A program made the translations under genes and the position numbers. From Schlegelella aquatica (lineage in GTDB: Bacteria > Pseudomonadota > Gammaproteobacteria > Burkholderiales > Burkholderiaceae_C), in contig NZ_CP110257.1 of the NCBI RefSeq assembly GCF_026013905.1, positions 3,023,501-3,087,500 on the forward strand: 64,000 nt of DNA. The letters are read 5' to 3'. The notes under the pieces are model-generated. The model was not told the origin of the DNA, did no database searches, and saw only the letters and a list, made by a program, of their open reading frames with translations. Shown here piece after piece: positions 39,905-53,054 of this stretch (its first letter is position 1; each line of letters opens with the position of its first letter).

Positions 39905-42205
39905 ATGGTCAAACGTCATGCCGAGCCCCGCGTGGTGCTGTCTCCGGGCCTGGCCGACTCGCCGGTGCTGGACCGGATGTGCTCGCACTTCGTGCTCACG
40001 CTCACGTTGCGCCATGCCGGACGCTTCAACGTGCGGCGCGACTGGAGCAGCCTGCTTTCGCTGGTGGGCCGCCACCTCGCCTGGCCCCAGCCGGCGCTTG
40101 CCCGGCTGCGCCAGTTCCTCGCGCGGCGCTGCGTCGGCAACGAGCACTGGAAGGGCCATGAAGCGCTGTCCGACGCCGCTTTCGTGGAGCGGCACGGCGT
40201 CTGGCGCGGCCCCTACGAGGAAGGCACGCTCTTCTTCTATCTGGACGAATACATCAAGGACGCCCCGAAGGAGTTCCTGTCGGTGCTCACGGCCACCTGC
40301 GAGTGGCTGGACGGCAACCTCAAGAAGGAATCCACCCTGGTGCAGAAAAACATCGACGCGCTGGCGGGGCTGCTGCAGCTCAACGCCGCGGAGCGCGCGC
40401 TGCTGCTGTACGGCACGCTGGCGCGCTACCAGCGCGAACTGCGCGGGCTGCTGGTCGAGTTCAAGGTGGCCAACGCGCAGGAGGCCTACGCGGTGCTGGC
40501 CGACGTGGCTGGCGTGGACGAACGCGAGGTCGCCGAGGCCTTGCGGGCGGGCTCCCGTCTCGAGCGCATCGGCATGGTGGAGAACCTCATCTCCGAGCAC
40601 AACATCACCGACCTGGCCGACTTGATGAAGGTCTCGGACCAGTTGCCCCCGGTGCTGATGCGCGAGTACCGCGACCGCAACGAGCTGATGGCGGTGTTCA
40701 CGCGGCCCGCCGCGCGCACTGAGCTGACGCTGGCGGACTTCGCCTACGTGGCCGAGGACACCGAGGTGCTGGTGGCGCTGCTGCGCAATGCGGTGGCGCG
40801 GCACGAGCCGGGCGTCAACGTGCTGCTCTACGGGCCGCCGGGCACCGGCAAGACGGAGCTCGCCAAGGTCGTCGCTCAGGCCGCCGGGCTGGAGCTCTAT
40901 GAGGTCGAGTACGCCGACCGGGACGGCAACTCGCTCTCCGGGCGCGACCGCTACCGCTCCTTGCAGATCAGCCACGTGTTCCTCAAGGGCAGCCCCAATG
41001 TCGCGCTGCTGTTCGACGAGGTGGAGGATGTGTTCCCGCCGCTCAGCACCGACACCGCGCAACTGATGGCGCGGCTGGACGTCGGCGACGGCGGGCCGTC
41101 GGGCTCGGTGAGCGGCAAGGCGTGGGTCAACCAGATCCTGGAGAGCAACCCCGTACCGGTGATCTGGATCACCAACCGCATCGAGCAGATCGACCCGGCC
41201 TTCCGACGCCGCTTCCAGTACCACCTGGAACTCAAGTCGCCGCCGCCCGGAGCGCGCGAGGCCATGATCGCGAAAGTGCTGGCCGAGGTCCCGGTGTCGG
41301 CGGAGTTCGTCGGCCGGATGGCGGCACGCAAGTCGCTGACTCCAGCGCAGATCCGCACCGCCGTGCGCTTCGCGCGCCTCACCGACGGGGCGCACCCTGG
41401 CGGACTCGAGGCGCTCATCGAACGCCAGCTCGCCCATGCCGACCGGGCGCTCGGCACGGCGGCGGCGAGCTCGCCCGCGCGGCCGGTCGTCACGCGCTAC
41501 GCGCTGGACCTGCTGCACCTCGAGACACGCTTCGCGCTGCCGCGGGTCATCGAAGCGCTGCGACGCAAGGGGCACGGCACCCTGTGCTTCTTCGGCCCGC
41601 CCGGCACCGGCAAGACGGCGCTGGCCGAGCACATTGCCCAGGAGGTCCAGCGCCCGCTCATGGTGCGGCAGGCGTCGGACCTCGTCAGCAAGTTCGTCGG
41701 TGAGACCGAGCAGAACATGGCGCGCATGTTCGAGGAGGCCGAAACCGAGGAGGCCGTGCTGCTGCTCGACGAGGCCGACAGCTTCCTGCGCAGCCGGCGC
41801 CGCGCCGAGCGGCACTACGAGGTCAGCGAGGTCAACGAGATGCTGCAGGGCATGGAGCGCTTCCGCGGCATCTTCATCTGCACGACCAATCTGTTCGAGG
41901 ACATCGACGAGGCGGCGCTGCGGCGCTTCACGTTCAAGATCCGCTTCCTGCCGTTGACTGCCTCACAGCGCGAACGCATGTTCGTCGCCGAGGCGCTGCA
42001 AGGCGATGCGAGCGAGCTCAGCGAGGAGCGGCGCTCGCGCCTGGCGAAGCTGGAGGGCCTGGCGCTCGGCGACTTCGCGGCGGTCCGGCGGCAGGAGGAA
42101 CTGCTCGGCGAGCGGCTCGATGCCGACGAGTTCCTGAGCCAGCTCGAGTCGGAGTACCGCGTCAAGCCCGAGGTGCGCGAGCGCCGGGCGATCGGGTTCC
42201 GCTAG
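39905..42205 (+). CDS. Tandem AAA+ ATPase of unknown function
   Basis: A 766-residue cytoplasmic protein with two AAA+ modules. Module 1 has Walker A GPPGTGKT at 310-317, Walker B LLFDEVED with Asp at 371, and ITNRIEQIDPAFRRRF with a likely Arg finger. Module 2 has GPPGTGKT at 564-571, LLLDEADSF with Asp at 622, and TTNLFEDIDEAALRRF. Both look ATP-competent. The first 250 residues are an all-alpha region I do not recognise and likely bind the substrate. The layout resembles p97/Cdc48 in principle but not in N-domain. A segregase or remodelling role is inference; no partner gene lies nearby. Confidence 0.85.
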   Translation: MVKRHAEPRVVLSPGLADSPVLDRMCSHFVLTLTLRHAGRFNVRRDWSSLLSLVGRHLAWPQPALARLRQFLARRCVGNEHWKGHEALSDAAFVERHGVWRGPYEEGTLFFYLDEYIKDAPKEFLSVLTATCEWLDGNLKKESTLVQKNIDALAGLLQLNAAERALLLYGTLARYQRELRGLLVEFKVANAQEAYAVLADVAGVDEREVAEALRAGSRLERIGMVENLISEHNITDLADLMKVSDQLPPVLMREYRDRNELMAVFTRPAARTELTLADFAYVAEDTEVLVALLRNAVARHEPGVNVLLYGPPGTGKTELAKVVAQAAGLELYEVEYADRDGNSLSGRDRYRSLQISHVFLKGSPNVALLFDEVEDVFPPLSTDTAQLMARLDVGDGGPSGSVSGKAWVNQILESNPVPVIWITNRIEQIDPAFRRRFQYHLELKSPPPGAREAMIAKVLAEVPVSAEFVGRMAARKSLTPAQIRTAVRFARLTDGAHPGGLEALIERQLAHADRALGTAAASSPARPVVTRYALDLLHLETRFALPRVIEALRRKGHGTLCFFGPPGTGKTALAEHIAQEVQRPLMVRQASDLVSKFVGETEQNMARMFEEAETEEAVLLLDEADSFLRSRRRAERHYEVSEVNEMLQGMERFRGIFICTTNLFEDIDEAALRRFTFKIRFLPLTASQRERMFVAEALQGDASELSEERRSRLAKLEGLALGDFAAVRRQEELLGERLDADEFLSQLESEYRVKPEVRERRAIGFR

Positions 42206-42232
42206 CGTCGGCCGGGCGAGGACGGCTCGCCC

Positions 42233-42628
42233 CTAGAGCTGCTCCCACGGCAGCCCGTCGTGGCGCCAGCCGTTGACGGTGTTGCGGTGGAAGTGGGCGT
42301 CGAGGTCGCCCTCGAAGCCGTGGAGGACGTTGATCACTTCGCGAAAGCCGGCCGCCTCCAGCGCCTCGCCCGCGGCCACGGTGCGTTTGCCGGACCGGCA
42401 CAGCAGCACGAGGGGGCGGTCGAGGTCGCCGCCCGCCTCACGGCGCACCTGCTCGACGAAGCGAGCCGGGTCGGGGTGCATGTCCGGGTACTCGTACCAA
42501 GGCACGTGCACGGCACCCGGCGGGTGCCCCACGTACAGGTACTCGATCTCCATGCGGACGTCGACGAGGAGCGCCTCCGGGCGAGACTGCAGGTAGGCCC
42601 AGGCTTCCTTGGGGGTCAGGTGTTTCAT
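42233..42628 (-). CDS. Rhodanese-like domain protein
   Basis: A 131-residue single-domain sulfurtransferase. It starts [20 protein letters not shown]; the core has [21 protein letters not shown] and the active-site loop LLCRSGKRT with the persulfide-forming Cys. [14 protein letters not shown] and [10 protein letters not shown] complete the domain. The size fits GlpE/PspE-type proteins. No partner sulfur gene is nearby. It is convergent with the AAA ATPase and divergent from metH. Confidence 0.92.
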   Translation of the reverse strand: MKHLTPKEAWAYLQSRPEALLVDVRMEIEYLYVGHPPGAVHVPWYEYPDMHPDPARFVEQVRREAGGDLDRPLVLLCRSGKRTVAAGEALEAAGFREVINVLHGFEGDLDAHFHRNTVNGWRHDGLPWEQL

Positions 42629-42721
42629 GGTGTGTCCCCCTGCATTGTCTCCGATGCCGCGGCCCCTGGCCCGGCCCGCCGAAGGCAAGGCCTTCTTGGC
42701 GCGCGGCGCGCAGGCGCTGCC

Positions 42722-42727
42722 TACAAT
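42722..42727 (+). promoter_or_regulatory. Candidate -10 box of the metH half-gene
   Basis: TACAAT ends six bases before the ATG at 42734, so any transcript would be leaderless or nearly so. A weak TTGGCG lies 20 bp upstream as a possible -35. Same layout as before hemE and the FAH-like gene. Confidence 0.45.
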
Positions 42728-42733
42728 GCCGGG

Positions 42734-43780
42734 ATGAGCGAACGCCCCTACACCCGAGCCACCGCCCTGCCCGAGCTGCTGCGCCGGCGCATCGTCATCC
42801 TCGACGGCGCGATGGGCACCATGATCCAGCGCTACAAGCTCGGCGAGGCAGACTACCGCGGCACCCGTTTCGCGGATCACCCGAAGGACCTGAAGGGCGA
42901 CAACGAACTGCTCGTGTTCACGCGGCCCGATGTGATCCTCGAGATCCACGAGCGCTATCTCGCGGCCGGGGCGGACATCATCGAGACCAACACCTTCGGC
43001 GCCACGCGCATCGCGCAGGAAGACTACGGCCTGGCCGAGCTGGCGCGCGAGCTGAACGTGGAGGCGGCGCGCATCGCCCGTCAGGCCTGCGACAAGTACA
43101 GCACGCCCGACAAGCCTCGCTTCGTGGCCGGCGCGATCGGCCCGACGCCGCGCACGGCCAGCATCAGCCCCGATGTCAACGACCCCGGGGCCCGCAACGT
43201 GAGCTTCGACGAGCTGCGCGAGTCGTACTACGAGCAGGCGCAAGGCCTGCTCGAGGGCGGCGCCGACCTCCTGCTGGTCGAGACCATCTTCGACACGCTC
43301 AACGCCAAGGCCGCGATCTTCGCGATCGACGAGCTCTTCGAGGCCACCGGCGAGCGGCTGCCCGTCATCATCTCGGGGACCGTGACCGACGCCTCCGGGC
43401 GCATCCTGTCCGGTCAGACGGTCGGGGCGTTCTGGCATTCGGTGCGGCACGCCAAGCCGCTGGCCATCGGGCTCAATTGCGCGCTCGGCGCGGCCCTGAT
43501 GCGGCCGTACATCGAGGAGCTGTCGAAGATCGCCGGGGAGACCTACATCTCCTGCTATCCCAACGCCGGCCTGCCCAACCCGATGAGCGAAACGGGTTTC
43601 GACGAGACGCCGGAAGTGACCGGCCGGCTGATGGAGGAGTTCGCCCAGGCGGGCTTTCTGAACATTGCCGGCGGCTGCTGCGGCACGACGCCCGAGCACA
43701 TCGCGCAGATCGCCGAGCGGGTGGGCAAGTACCGCCCGCGTTGCGCCCATCAGGGCTTGTTCACGCAGCTGGCAGCCTGA
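42734..43780 (+). CDS. metH: Homocysteine S-methyltransferase half of methionine synthase (MetH1)
   Basis: A 348-residue protein covering only the homocysteine-binding barrel of cobalamin-dependent methionine synthase. Motifs are [50 protein letters not shown] and the zinc ligands in IGLNCALGA and [13 protein letters not shown]. Folate, B12 and reactivation domains are absent. Burkholderiales often split MetH in two genes, but the second half is not next to this one: downstream is a convergent OmpA-like gene. The partner must be elsewhere in the genome. Confidence 0.93.
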   Translation: MSERPYTRATALPELLRRRIVILDGAMGTMIQRYKLGEADYRGTRFADHPKDLKGDNELLVFTRPDVILEIHERYLAAGADIIETNTFGATRIAQEDYGLAELARELNVEAARIARQACDKYSTPDKPRFVAGAIGPTPRTASISPDVNDPGARNVSFDELRESYYEQAQGLLEGGADLLLVETIFDTLNAKAAIFAIDELFEATGERLPVIISGTVTDASGRILSGQTVGAFWHSVRHAKPLAIGLNCALGAALMRPYIEELSKIAGETYISCYPNAGLPNPMSETGFDETPEVTGRLMEEFAQAGFLNIAGGCCGTTPEHIAQIAERVGKYRPRCAHQGLFTQLAA

Positions 43781-43857
43781 GAAGCGGCGCGTCGGCCGCT
43801 CGCCCCTTCCGGGAGGCTCGCTCGCGCAAGGGTCGCAAAGAGGCGGCCGCGCGCTCC

Positions 43858-44379
43858 TCAGCGTGCCGGCGCCACCAGCACTTCGACGACGCCGCCCGGC
43901 GTGGCGGGCCCGGGCTCGGCGAAGCGCGCGCGCGGCACCCCACGGGCCACGAGGTAGTCGCGGACGCTGGCCGCCCGGTCCTGCGCCAGCAGGTCGGCGC
44001 CAGCGCGATCCGGGGGGGCCGACACCCGCAACCGCACGCCCTCGCCGCTGCGCACGACGCGCGCGACGCGGTCCAGCACGGCAGCCAGGGGCGGCTTGAC
44101 CGCCGAGCGCTGGCGGTCGAAGCTGTACTTGAGCGGCACACTCACGCGGTAGCCTCCCTCGGCGGAGGCCACCTCGACCGGCGTGCCCGCGAGGTCCTGC
44201 TCGAGCTGCCAGCGTTGCTGCGACAACGAGGCCGCCGCAGGACCGCCCGGACGACCGGGGCCGCCGCCGATGCCGGCGCACCCGGCCACCAGTGCGGCCA
44301 GTGCGACCATCGCCGGCGCGACCGACAGCCGCAGGGCGCGCCTGTGGTGGCGCGCCCGCTCAGCGGTGGTGCCCTTCAC
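43858..44379 (-). CDS. OmpA-like lipoprotein
   Basis: A 173-residue putative outer-membrane lipoprotein. The signal sequence ends in a lipobox LVAGCAG near residue 32. A C-terminal OmpA-like region has YSFDRQRSAVKPPLAAVLDRV and RAASVRDYLVARGVPRARF, but the peptidoglycan-binding core is loosely conserved: the NxxL...R signature region reads AGADLLAQDRAASV. Binding of diaminopimelate is therefore doubtful. It is the second of two tandem OmpA-like genes. Confidence 0.82.
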   Translation of the reverse strand: MKGTTAERARHHRRALRLSVAPAMVALAALVAGCAGIGGGPGRPGGPAAASLSQQRWQLEQDLAGTPVEVASAEGGYRVSVPLKYSFDRQRSAVKPPLAAVLDRVARVVRSGEGVRLRVSAPPDRAGADLLAQDRAASVRDYLVARGVPRARFAEPGPATPGGVVEVLVAPAR

Positions 44380-44381
44380 CC

Positions 44382-45059
44382 TCAGCGCGCCGTGCCTTGG
44401 GCGACCTGCTGCGGCTCGGCCACGAAGATTTCCACGCGGCGATTCTGCGCGCGCCCGCTCTCCGTCTCGTTGGACGCGATGGGCTCGCGGCTGCCACGCC
44501 CGTCGATGGTGATGCGGTTGGCCGCCACCCCGCGCGCGACGAGGTAGTCGCGCGTGGAGGCCGCGCGCTCGAACGACAGCGGGTTGTTGATGGCATCGCC
44601 GCCGGTGCTGTCGGTATGCCCGATGATGCGGATCTGCGTCGCGGCATGATCGCGCATGCTCTGCGCGAACTTGTCGAGCACCCCGGCGAGCTGAGGCTTG
44701 ACGGCCGCGCGGCCGACATCGAAGCCCGCATCGCTCGGGATCTGGACCTTGATCTGGTTGTCCGGTGTGCGCGCGACGTCGATACCGGTGCCTTGGGTGG
44801 CCTGCTCCATCTTGGCCTTCTGCTCTTCCATGCGTTTGGACCAGATGTAGCCGCCGATCGCACCGACGCCCGCGCCGATGGCCGCCCCGGTGGCCGCGCT
44901 CTTGCCCTTGTTGCCGCCCGCCGTCGCCGCCCCGAGCACGGCGCCTGCGACCGCGCCGATGCCGGCGCCCTTGGCAGTGTTGCTTTGTGTTTCGGACATG
45001 TTCGCGCAGCCGGCCAGCAACGCCAGGCTGACCGCAGGCACCACAACGTATTTCACCAT
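44382..45059 (-). CDS. OmpA family lipoprotein with glycine-zipper domain
   Basis: A 225-residue outer-membrane lipoprotein. The lipobox is LALLAGCANMS near residue 18. Residues about 28-70 are a glycine-zipper (GAGIGAVAGAVLGAATAGG), seen in YiaD-like proteins, and the C-terminal OmpA domain has IRIIGHTDSTGGDAIN, LSFERAASTRDYLVA and the final ESGRAQNRRVEIFV. It should tether the outer membrane to peptidoglycan. ATG 45059 has a GAGGAG ribosome-binding site. The weaker OmpA-like gene follows 2 bp downstream. Confidence 0.92.
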   Translation of the reverse strand: MVKYVVVPAVSLALLAGCANMSETQSNTAKGAGIGAVAGAVLGAATAGGNKGKSAATGAAIGAGVGAIGGYIWSKRMEEQKAKMEQATQGTGIDVARTPDNQIKVQIPSDAGFDVGRAAVKPQLAGVLDKFAQSMRDHAATQIRIIGHTDSTGGDAINNPLSFERAASTRDYLVARGVAANRITIDGRGSREPIASNETESGRAQNRRVEIFVAEPQQVAQGTAR

Positions 45060-45171
45060 CAGCTCCTCGTCAGGTACGAAGTTGGACACATTCGACCGTG
45101 AGCAAGTTCAATGCGCAAGCCGTGACGAAGTGAAAGTTGTAACTCGCGGCGCAGGAGCAGCGGCCCTCAGA

Positions 45172-45201
45172 AGAAAAAGGGCCGCCCTTGTGGGGCAGCC
45201 C
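45172..45201 (-). terminator. Rho-independent terminator of the glycerol operon
   Basis: GGGCCGCCC (45179-45187) and GGGCAGCCC (45193-45201) pair through one G-U or mismatch; on the minus strand the hairpin runs into TTTTTCTTCT. It lies 63 bp past the glpV stop. Confidence 0.8.
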
Positions 45202-45263
45202 ACCAACGCCCGGGGAACCGGGCGAGGAGACATCCGGGTCGGAATCCCCCGGCCAGGGGCGCT

Positions 45264-46997
<1,734 letters not shown>

Positions 46998-47100
46998 GTC
47001 GGTCTCCTCGTGATGCCCTTCCCTGCATGCCTTCGAGCGTGACCGCGGGAAGTTCCGGCCGCGCCTCGTTGAATCCGGTTCTGCCTGCCAGACGCGCAGC

Positions 47101-47409
47101 TCACCCCTTGCGCATGATCCACCCCAGCACAGCCATCGACAGGACGAAGCTGATCCACACCGAGGGCTCCTGCTCCAGCGAGAACCACACGGCGAGCTTC
47201 TCGCCCAGGCCCACCCAGACGAGGTTGATGTAGGCCGCCGCGAGCAGGCCGATGAACAGCCGGTCGCCGCGCGTGGTCGCGATCGGCAGGAACCCCTTGC
47301 GCGTGGTCGTCGGCGACTTGATCTCCCAGATCGTCATGCCGACGAGCACCAAGGCGATGCAGGCGAAGAAGACGGCCACGGGCAGCGTCCACACCATCCA
47401 GTCGAACAT
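47101..47409 (-). CDS. glpU: Small membrane subunit GlpU (DUF2160)
   Basis: A 102-residue protein of DUF2160 with three hydrophobic helices (TLPVAVFFACIALVLVGM, LFIGLLAAAYINLVWVGL, WISFVLSMAVLGWIM). The polar stretch IWEIKSPTTTRKGFLPIATT between helices 1 and 2 is a family hallmark. Role in glycerol transport is unclear. The ATG overlaps the glpQ stop by one base (TGATG), indicating translational coupling. Confidence 0.9.
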   Translation of the reverse strand: MFDWMVWTLPVAVFFACIALVLVGMTIWEIKSPTTTRKGFLPIATTRGDRLFIGLLAAAYINLVWVGLGEKLAVWFSLEQEPSVWISFVLSMAVLGWIMRKG

Positions 47410-48213
47410 CACACCCTCCCCATCGCGAAGCCCTTGGCGATGTAGTGCCGTACGAACCAGATCACGATCGCGCCGGGCACGATGGTGAGCACGCCGGCTG
47501 CGGCGAGCACGCCCCAGTCCATGCCCGAGGCCGAGACGGTGCGCGTCATCGTCGCGACGATCGGCTTGGCGTTGACGCTGGTCAGCGTGCGCGCCATGAG
47601 CAGTTCCACCCACGAGAACATGAAGCAGAAGAACGCGGCGACGCCCACGCCCGCCTTGATGAGCGGCAGGAAGATCGTCAGGAAGAACCTGGGGAACGAG
47701 TAACCGTCGATGTAGGCGGTCTCGTCGATCTCGCGCGGCACGCCGCTCATGAAGCCTTCGAGGATCCACACCGCCAGCGGCACGTTGAAGACGAGGTGTG
47801 CCAGCGCCACGGCGATGTGCGTGTCCATGAGGCCCAGCGTCGTGTAGAGCTGGAAGAACGGCAGCAGGAACACCGCGGGCGGCGTCATGCGGTTGGTCAG
47901 CAGCCAGAAGAAGACGTGCTTGTCGCCCAGGAACCGGTAGCGCGAAAAGGCGTAGGCGGCCGGCAGCGCGACGGTGATCGAGATCACCGTGTTGATCGCG
48001 ACGTAGATGAGCGAATTGATGTAGCCCGAGTACCAGGACTCGTCGGTGAAGATGGTGCGGTAGTGCGCGAGCGTGAAGTCGCGCGGCCACAGCGAAAAGC
48101 TGGACAGGATCTCGTCGTTCGTCTTGAACGACATGTTGACCATCCAGTAGACCGGCAGGATCGCGAACAGCAGGTAGGCGATCAGGAAGATCACGCGCTT
48201 TCTGAAGCGGCGC

Positions 48214-48221
<8 letters not shown>
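47409..48221 (-). CDS. glpQ: Glycerol ABC transporter permease GlpQ
   Basis: A 270-residue permease with six helices, of the MalG type. The cytoplasmic EAA loop reads EIDETAYIDGYSFPRFFLTI. It lies between glpP (8-bp overlap) and glpU. I chose ATG 48221 because GGAGG is well placed for it, while GTG 48227 directly abuts that site. It pairs with GlpP to form the channel. Confidence 0.92.
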
Positions 48222-49098
<877 letters not shown>

Positions 49099-49156
49099 CG
49101 CACCGCTCCTGCAAGGTGCGCGTGCCGGCGGGCGGCCGCGGGGATGGGCAGCGTCT

Positions 49157-50251
<1,095 letters not shown>

Positions 50252-50252
50252 G

Positions 50253-51341
50253 TCACCCCTCGCTCGCGCTGAAGGCCCGTGCGCGCGCCGGCGCGACGAC
50301 CAGGCGCTCGCTCTCGTCGAAGACGTACACCTGAGAAGGCGACAGGTACAGCGTCAGCGTGCTGCCCAGGTCGAACTCGTGCACGCCGGTGAGCTGAGCG
50401 ACCAGTTCCCCGATCGGGGTGACCACGTGCACGAAGGTGTCGGAGCCGGAGATCTCGGCCAGCTCCACCGTGCCGGGCACGGCGACGTCGCCCTCGCGGC
50501 GGTCCACTCGCAGGGCGCTGGCGCGCACCCCGAGGGTGACGCTGCGGCTGCCGGCGGCCGGCAGCGGCACCGACACCTCCACACCGGCCGGCAGGCGCAC
50601 GCCCAGGTGGGCGGCCTCGCCGGCGATGAGGTTCATCGGCGGGTCGCTGAAGGCCCGGGCGACGCGCAGAGACTGCGGGCGGTGGAAGACCTCGGCCGTG
50701 GGGCCGTACTGGAGCAGCTCGCCCGCATCGAGCACCGCGGTGTAGCCGCCCAGCAGGAGCGCCTCGGTCGGCTCGGTGGTGGCATAGACGACGGTCGAGT
50801 CGCCGCTCGAAAAGAGATGCGTGAGTTCCTCGCGCAATTCCTCGCGCAGCTTGTAGTCCAGGTTGACCAGAGGCTCGTCCAGCAGCACGAGGGGCGCGGC
50901 CTTGGCGAGAGCCCGCGCCAAGGCCACGCGCTGCTGTTGCCCGCCGGAGAGCTCGGCCGGGTAGCGTTCGAGGAAGGGCTCGATGTGCAGCTTGGCGGCA
51001 AGCGCTCGCACGCGCTCGGTCACCTTGCGCTCGCCGCGCAGCTTCAGCGGCGAGGCGATGTTGTCGAACACCGTCATGGACGGGTAGTTGATGAACTGCT
51101 GATAGACCATCGCGACGTTGCGCTCGCGCACCGGCACGCCGGTGACGTCGAGGCCGTCCACCTGCACGCGACCGCGCGTGGGCTGGTCCAACCCGGCCAT
51201 CAGGCGCATGAGGCTGGTCTTGCCCGCCTGAGTGGCGCCGAGCAGCACGGTGACCACACCGGGCTGCAAGGCCAGATCCATCGGGTACAGGTGGGTCTGC
51301 GCGCCCACCTGCTTCTCGATGCGTTCCAGCACCAACTGCAT
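50253..51341 (-). CDS. glpS: Glycerol ABC transporter ATPase GlpS with altered H-loop
   Basis: A 362-residue MalK-type ATPase. Walker A GATQAGKTS (residues 35-43) is unusual in sequence but keeps the GKT; signature LSGGQQQRVALARAL at 131 is perfect; Walker B LVLLDEP with Glu is intact. The H-loop, VYVTHD in relatives, reads VYATTE, so Thr 189 replaces the switch His. The C-terminal domain is the regulatory OB-like fold. It follows glpD by 20 bp and precedes glpT. Confidence 0.92.
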   Translation of the reverse strand: MQLVLERIEKQVGAQTHLYPMDLALQPGVVTVLLGATQAGKTSLMRLMAGLDQPTRGRVQVDGLDVTGVPVRERNVAMVYQQFINYPSMTVFDNIASPLKLRGERKVTERVRALAAKLHIEPFLERYPAELSGGQQQRVALARALAKAAPLVLLDEPLVNLDYKLREELREELTHLFSSGDSTVVYATTEPTEALLLGGYTAVLDAGELLQYGPTAEVFHRPQSLRVARAFSDPPMNLIAGEAAHLGVRLPAGVEVSVPLPAAGSRSVTLGVRASALRVDRREGDVAVPGTVELAEISGSDTFVHVVTPIGELVAQLTGVHEFDLGSTLTLYLSPSQVYVFDESERLVVAPARARAFSASEG

Positions 51342-51361
51342 GTCGTTCTCTCTCCTGTGTG

Positions 51362-52984
51362 TCAGGGCGCGGGGCTCTCGGTCAGCCCACCGTGCACGGG
51401 GTCCAGTCGCGCTGCCATCCAGCGCTCGACCGCTTCGCGCTGCGGCGGCTCCAGGTGCAAGCCGAGCTTGCTGCGGCGCCACAGCACGTCGTCGGCGCTG
51501 AGGGCCCATTCCTCGCGCACCAGGTACTCCAGTTCCGCCTCAGGAAGGCCGGGCGCGACTTCCTCGCCCAGATCGGCCGGCCCGCGAGCGTCGCCGATCA
51601 ACAGGCCGACCCGCGCCCCGTAGGCCCGGGCCCACCGACGCCGCATCGCGGGGGCGAGCCACGGATGGCGCCGCGCGAGCTCGGCGTCGAAGCGTTCGAA
51701 GTCCTGATCGGGCCGCTGCGGCGCGCCGATGTAGGCCGAGAGATCGCCGCCCGGCAGGAACGCGCCTTCCGTCCAGCCTGGCGTGCGCACGCCGAGTGCG
51801 GGGCCGAGCAGGTCGGCGGCCTCCTCGGCGAGCTTGCGGAAGGTGGTGATCTTGCCGCCCCACACCGACAGCAGCGGCGCGCCACCGGTCGTGTCCAGCT
51901 CGAGCAGGTAGTCGCGCGTGACCGCCGAGGGGTCGCCCGAAGCGTCGTCGAGCAGCGGGCGCACGCCGGCGTACGTCCACACGACGTCCTCGGGGCGCAC
52001 CGGGCGGGCGAAGTAGCGGCTCGCCTGCTCGCACAGGTAGGCGATCTCGCCGTCGTCGATGTGGGCCTGCCCGATGGGCCCCAGGTGTTCGACATCGGTG
52101 GTGCCGATCAGCGTGTAGGCGCCCTCGTAGGGGATGGCGAAGATGATGCGCTTGTCGGGGTTCTGGAAGATGTAGGCGTACGGGTGGTCGAACAGACGCC
52201 GCACGACGATGTGACTGCCCTTGACCAGCCGCAGCGCCTTGGTGCCGCGCTGATGCGCATGCTCGCGCAGGAACTGCTCGGCCCAGGGGCCGGCGGCGTT
52301 GACGAGCGCACGTGCCTGCACGGCGCGCCGGCGCCCCTCGACGTCGACGAGGGTGGCCTCCCAGCCGGCGGGCCCGCGGCGCGCCTCGACGCAACGGGTG
52401 CGGGTGAGGATGGCCGCGCCACGCGCCTGCGCATCGAGCGCGTTGAGCACGACGAGGCGCGCGTCGTCCACCCATCCGTCGGAATAGACGAAGCCGCGCG
52501 TGTAGGCGGCCTTCAACGGGGTGCCGGCCGGGTGACGTCGCAGATCGACCGTCTGCGACGCGGGCAGCACCTCGCGCCGGGCGAGATGGTCGTAAAGGAA
52601 CAGCCCGGCGCGGATCATCCACACTGGCCGCAGCGAGCGGTCGTGCGGCATGACGAAGCGCAGCGGCCACATGATGTGCGGGGCGCTCTTGAGCAGCACC
52701 TCGCGCTCCTGCAGGGCCTTGCGCACGAGCGAGAACTCGTAATGTTCCAGGTAGCGCAGCCCGCCGTGGATCAGCTTGGTCGACGACGACGACGTGTGCT
52801 GCGCGAGATCGTCCTTCTCGCACAGCACGATGCCGAGACCCCGGCCCGAGAGGTCGCGTGCGATGCCGCAGCCGTTGATGCCGCCGCCGACGATCAAGAC
52901 GTCGCATTGCAGCGGTTGCCCGTGCGGCGTGGCCGGGACGGCGACGCGCGGGCGGGACGCGGCAGTAGGGTCCGATGGCTTCAC
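51362..52984 (-). CDS. glpD: Glycerol-3-phosphate dehydrogenase GlpD
   Basis: A 540-residue FAD enzyme oxidising glycerol-3-phosphate to dihydroxyacetone phosphate at the inner membrane. The FAD fold is CDVLIVGGGINGCGIARDL; then SSSSTKLIHGGLRYLEHYEF, ALVNAAGPWAEQFL and YTLIGTTDVEH. The C-terminal cap contains GGKITTFRKLAEEAADLL. It begins the minus-strand glycerol operon. A shared regulatory region with operator repeats separates it from glpR. Confidence 0.96.
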   Translation of the reverse strand: MKPSDPTAASRPRVAVPATPHGQPLQCDVLIVGGGINGCGIARDLSGRGLGIVLCEKDDLAQHTSSSSTKLIHGGLRYLEHYEFSLVRKALQEREVLLKSAPHIMWPLRFVMPHDRSLRPVWMIRAGLFLYDHLARREVLPASQTVDLRRHPAGTPLKAAYTRGFVYSDGWVDDARLVVLNALDAQARGAAILTRTRCVEARRGPAGWEATLVDVEGRRRAVQARALVNAAGPWAEQFLREHAHQRGTKALRLVKGSHIVVRRLFDHPYAYIFQNPDKRIIFAIPYEGAYTLIGTTDVEHLGPIGQAHIDDGEIAYLCEQASRYFARPVRPEDVVWTYAGVRPLLDDASGDPSAVTRDYLLELDTTGGAPLLSVWGGKITTFRKLAEEAADLLGPALGVRTPGWTEGAFLPGGDLSAYIGAPQRPDQDFERFDAELARRHPWLAPAMRRRWARAYGARVGLLIGDARGPADLGEEVAPGLPEAELEYLVREEWALSADDVLWRRSKLGLHLEPPQREAVERWMAARLDPVHGGLTESPAP

Positions 52985-53054
52985 CGGAACGGTCTCCTGA
53001 GCAAGTGCACGTCACCGCGTTTGCGTCCAGCCCACGAGGGCACGGGGCAGCGAG

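Noticed and set aside
42629..42733. Cobalamin riboswitch upstream of metH
   Set aside because: Only 105 bp are available and no B12-box-like sequence was seen; a TACAAT box sits at the ATG instead.
42233..44281. 682-residue minus-strand protein containing the rhodanese domain
   Set aside because: The upstream part is antisense to metH and has no family; a start at 42628 gives a normal single-domain rhodanese.
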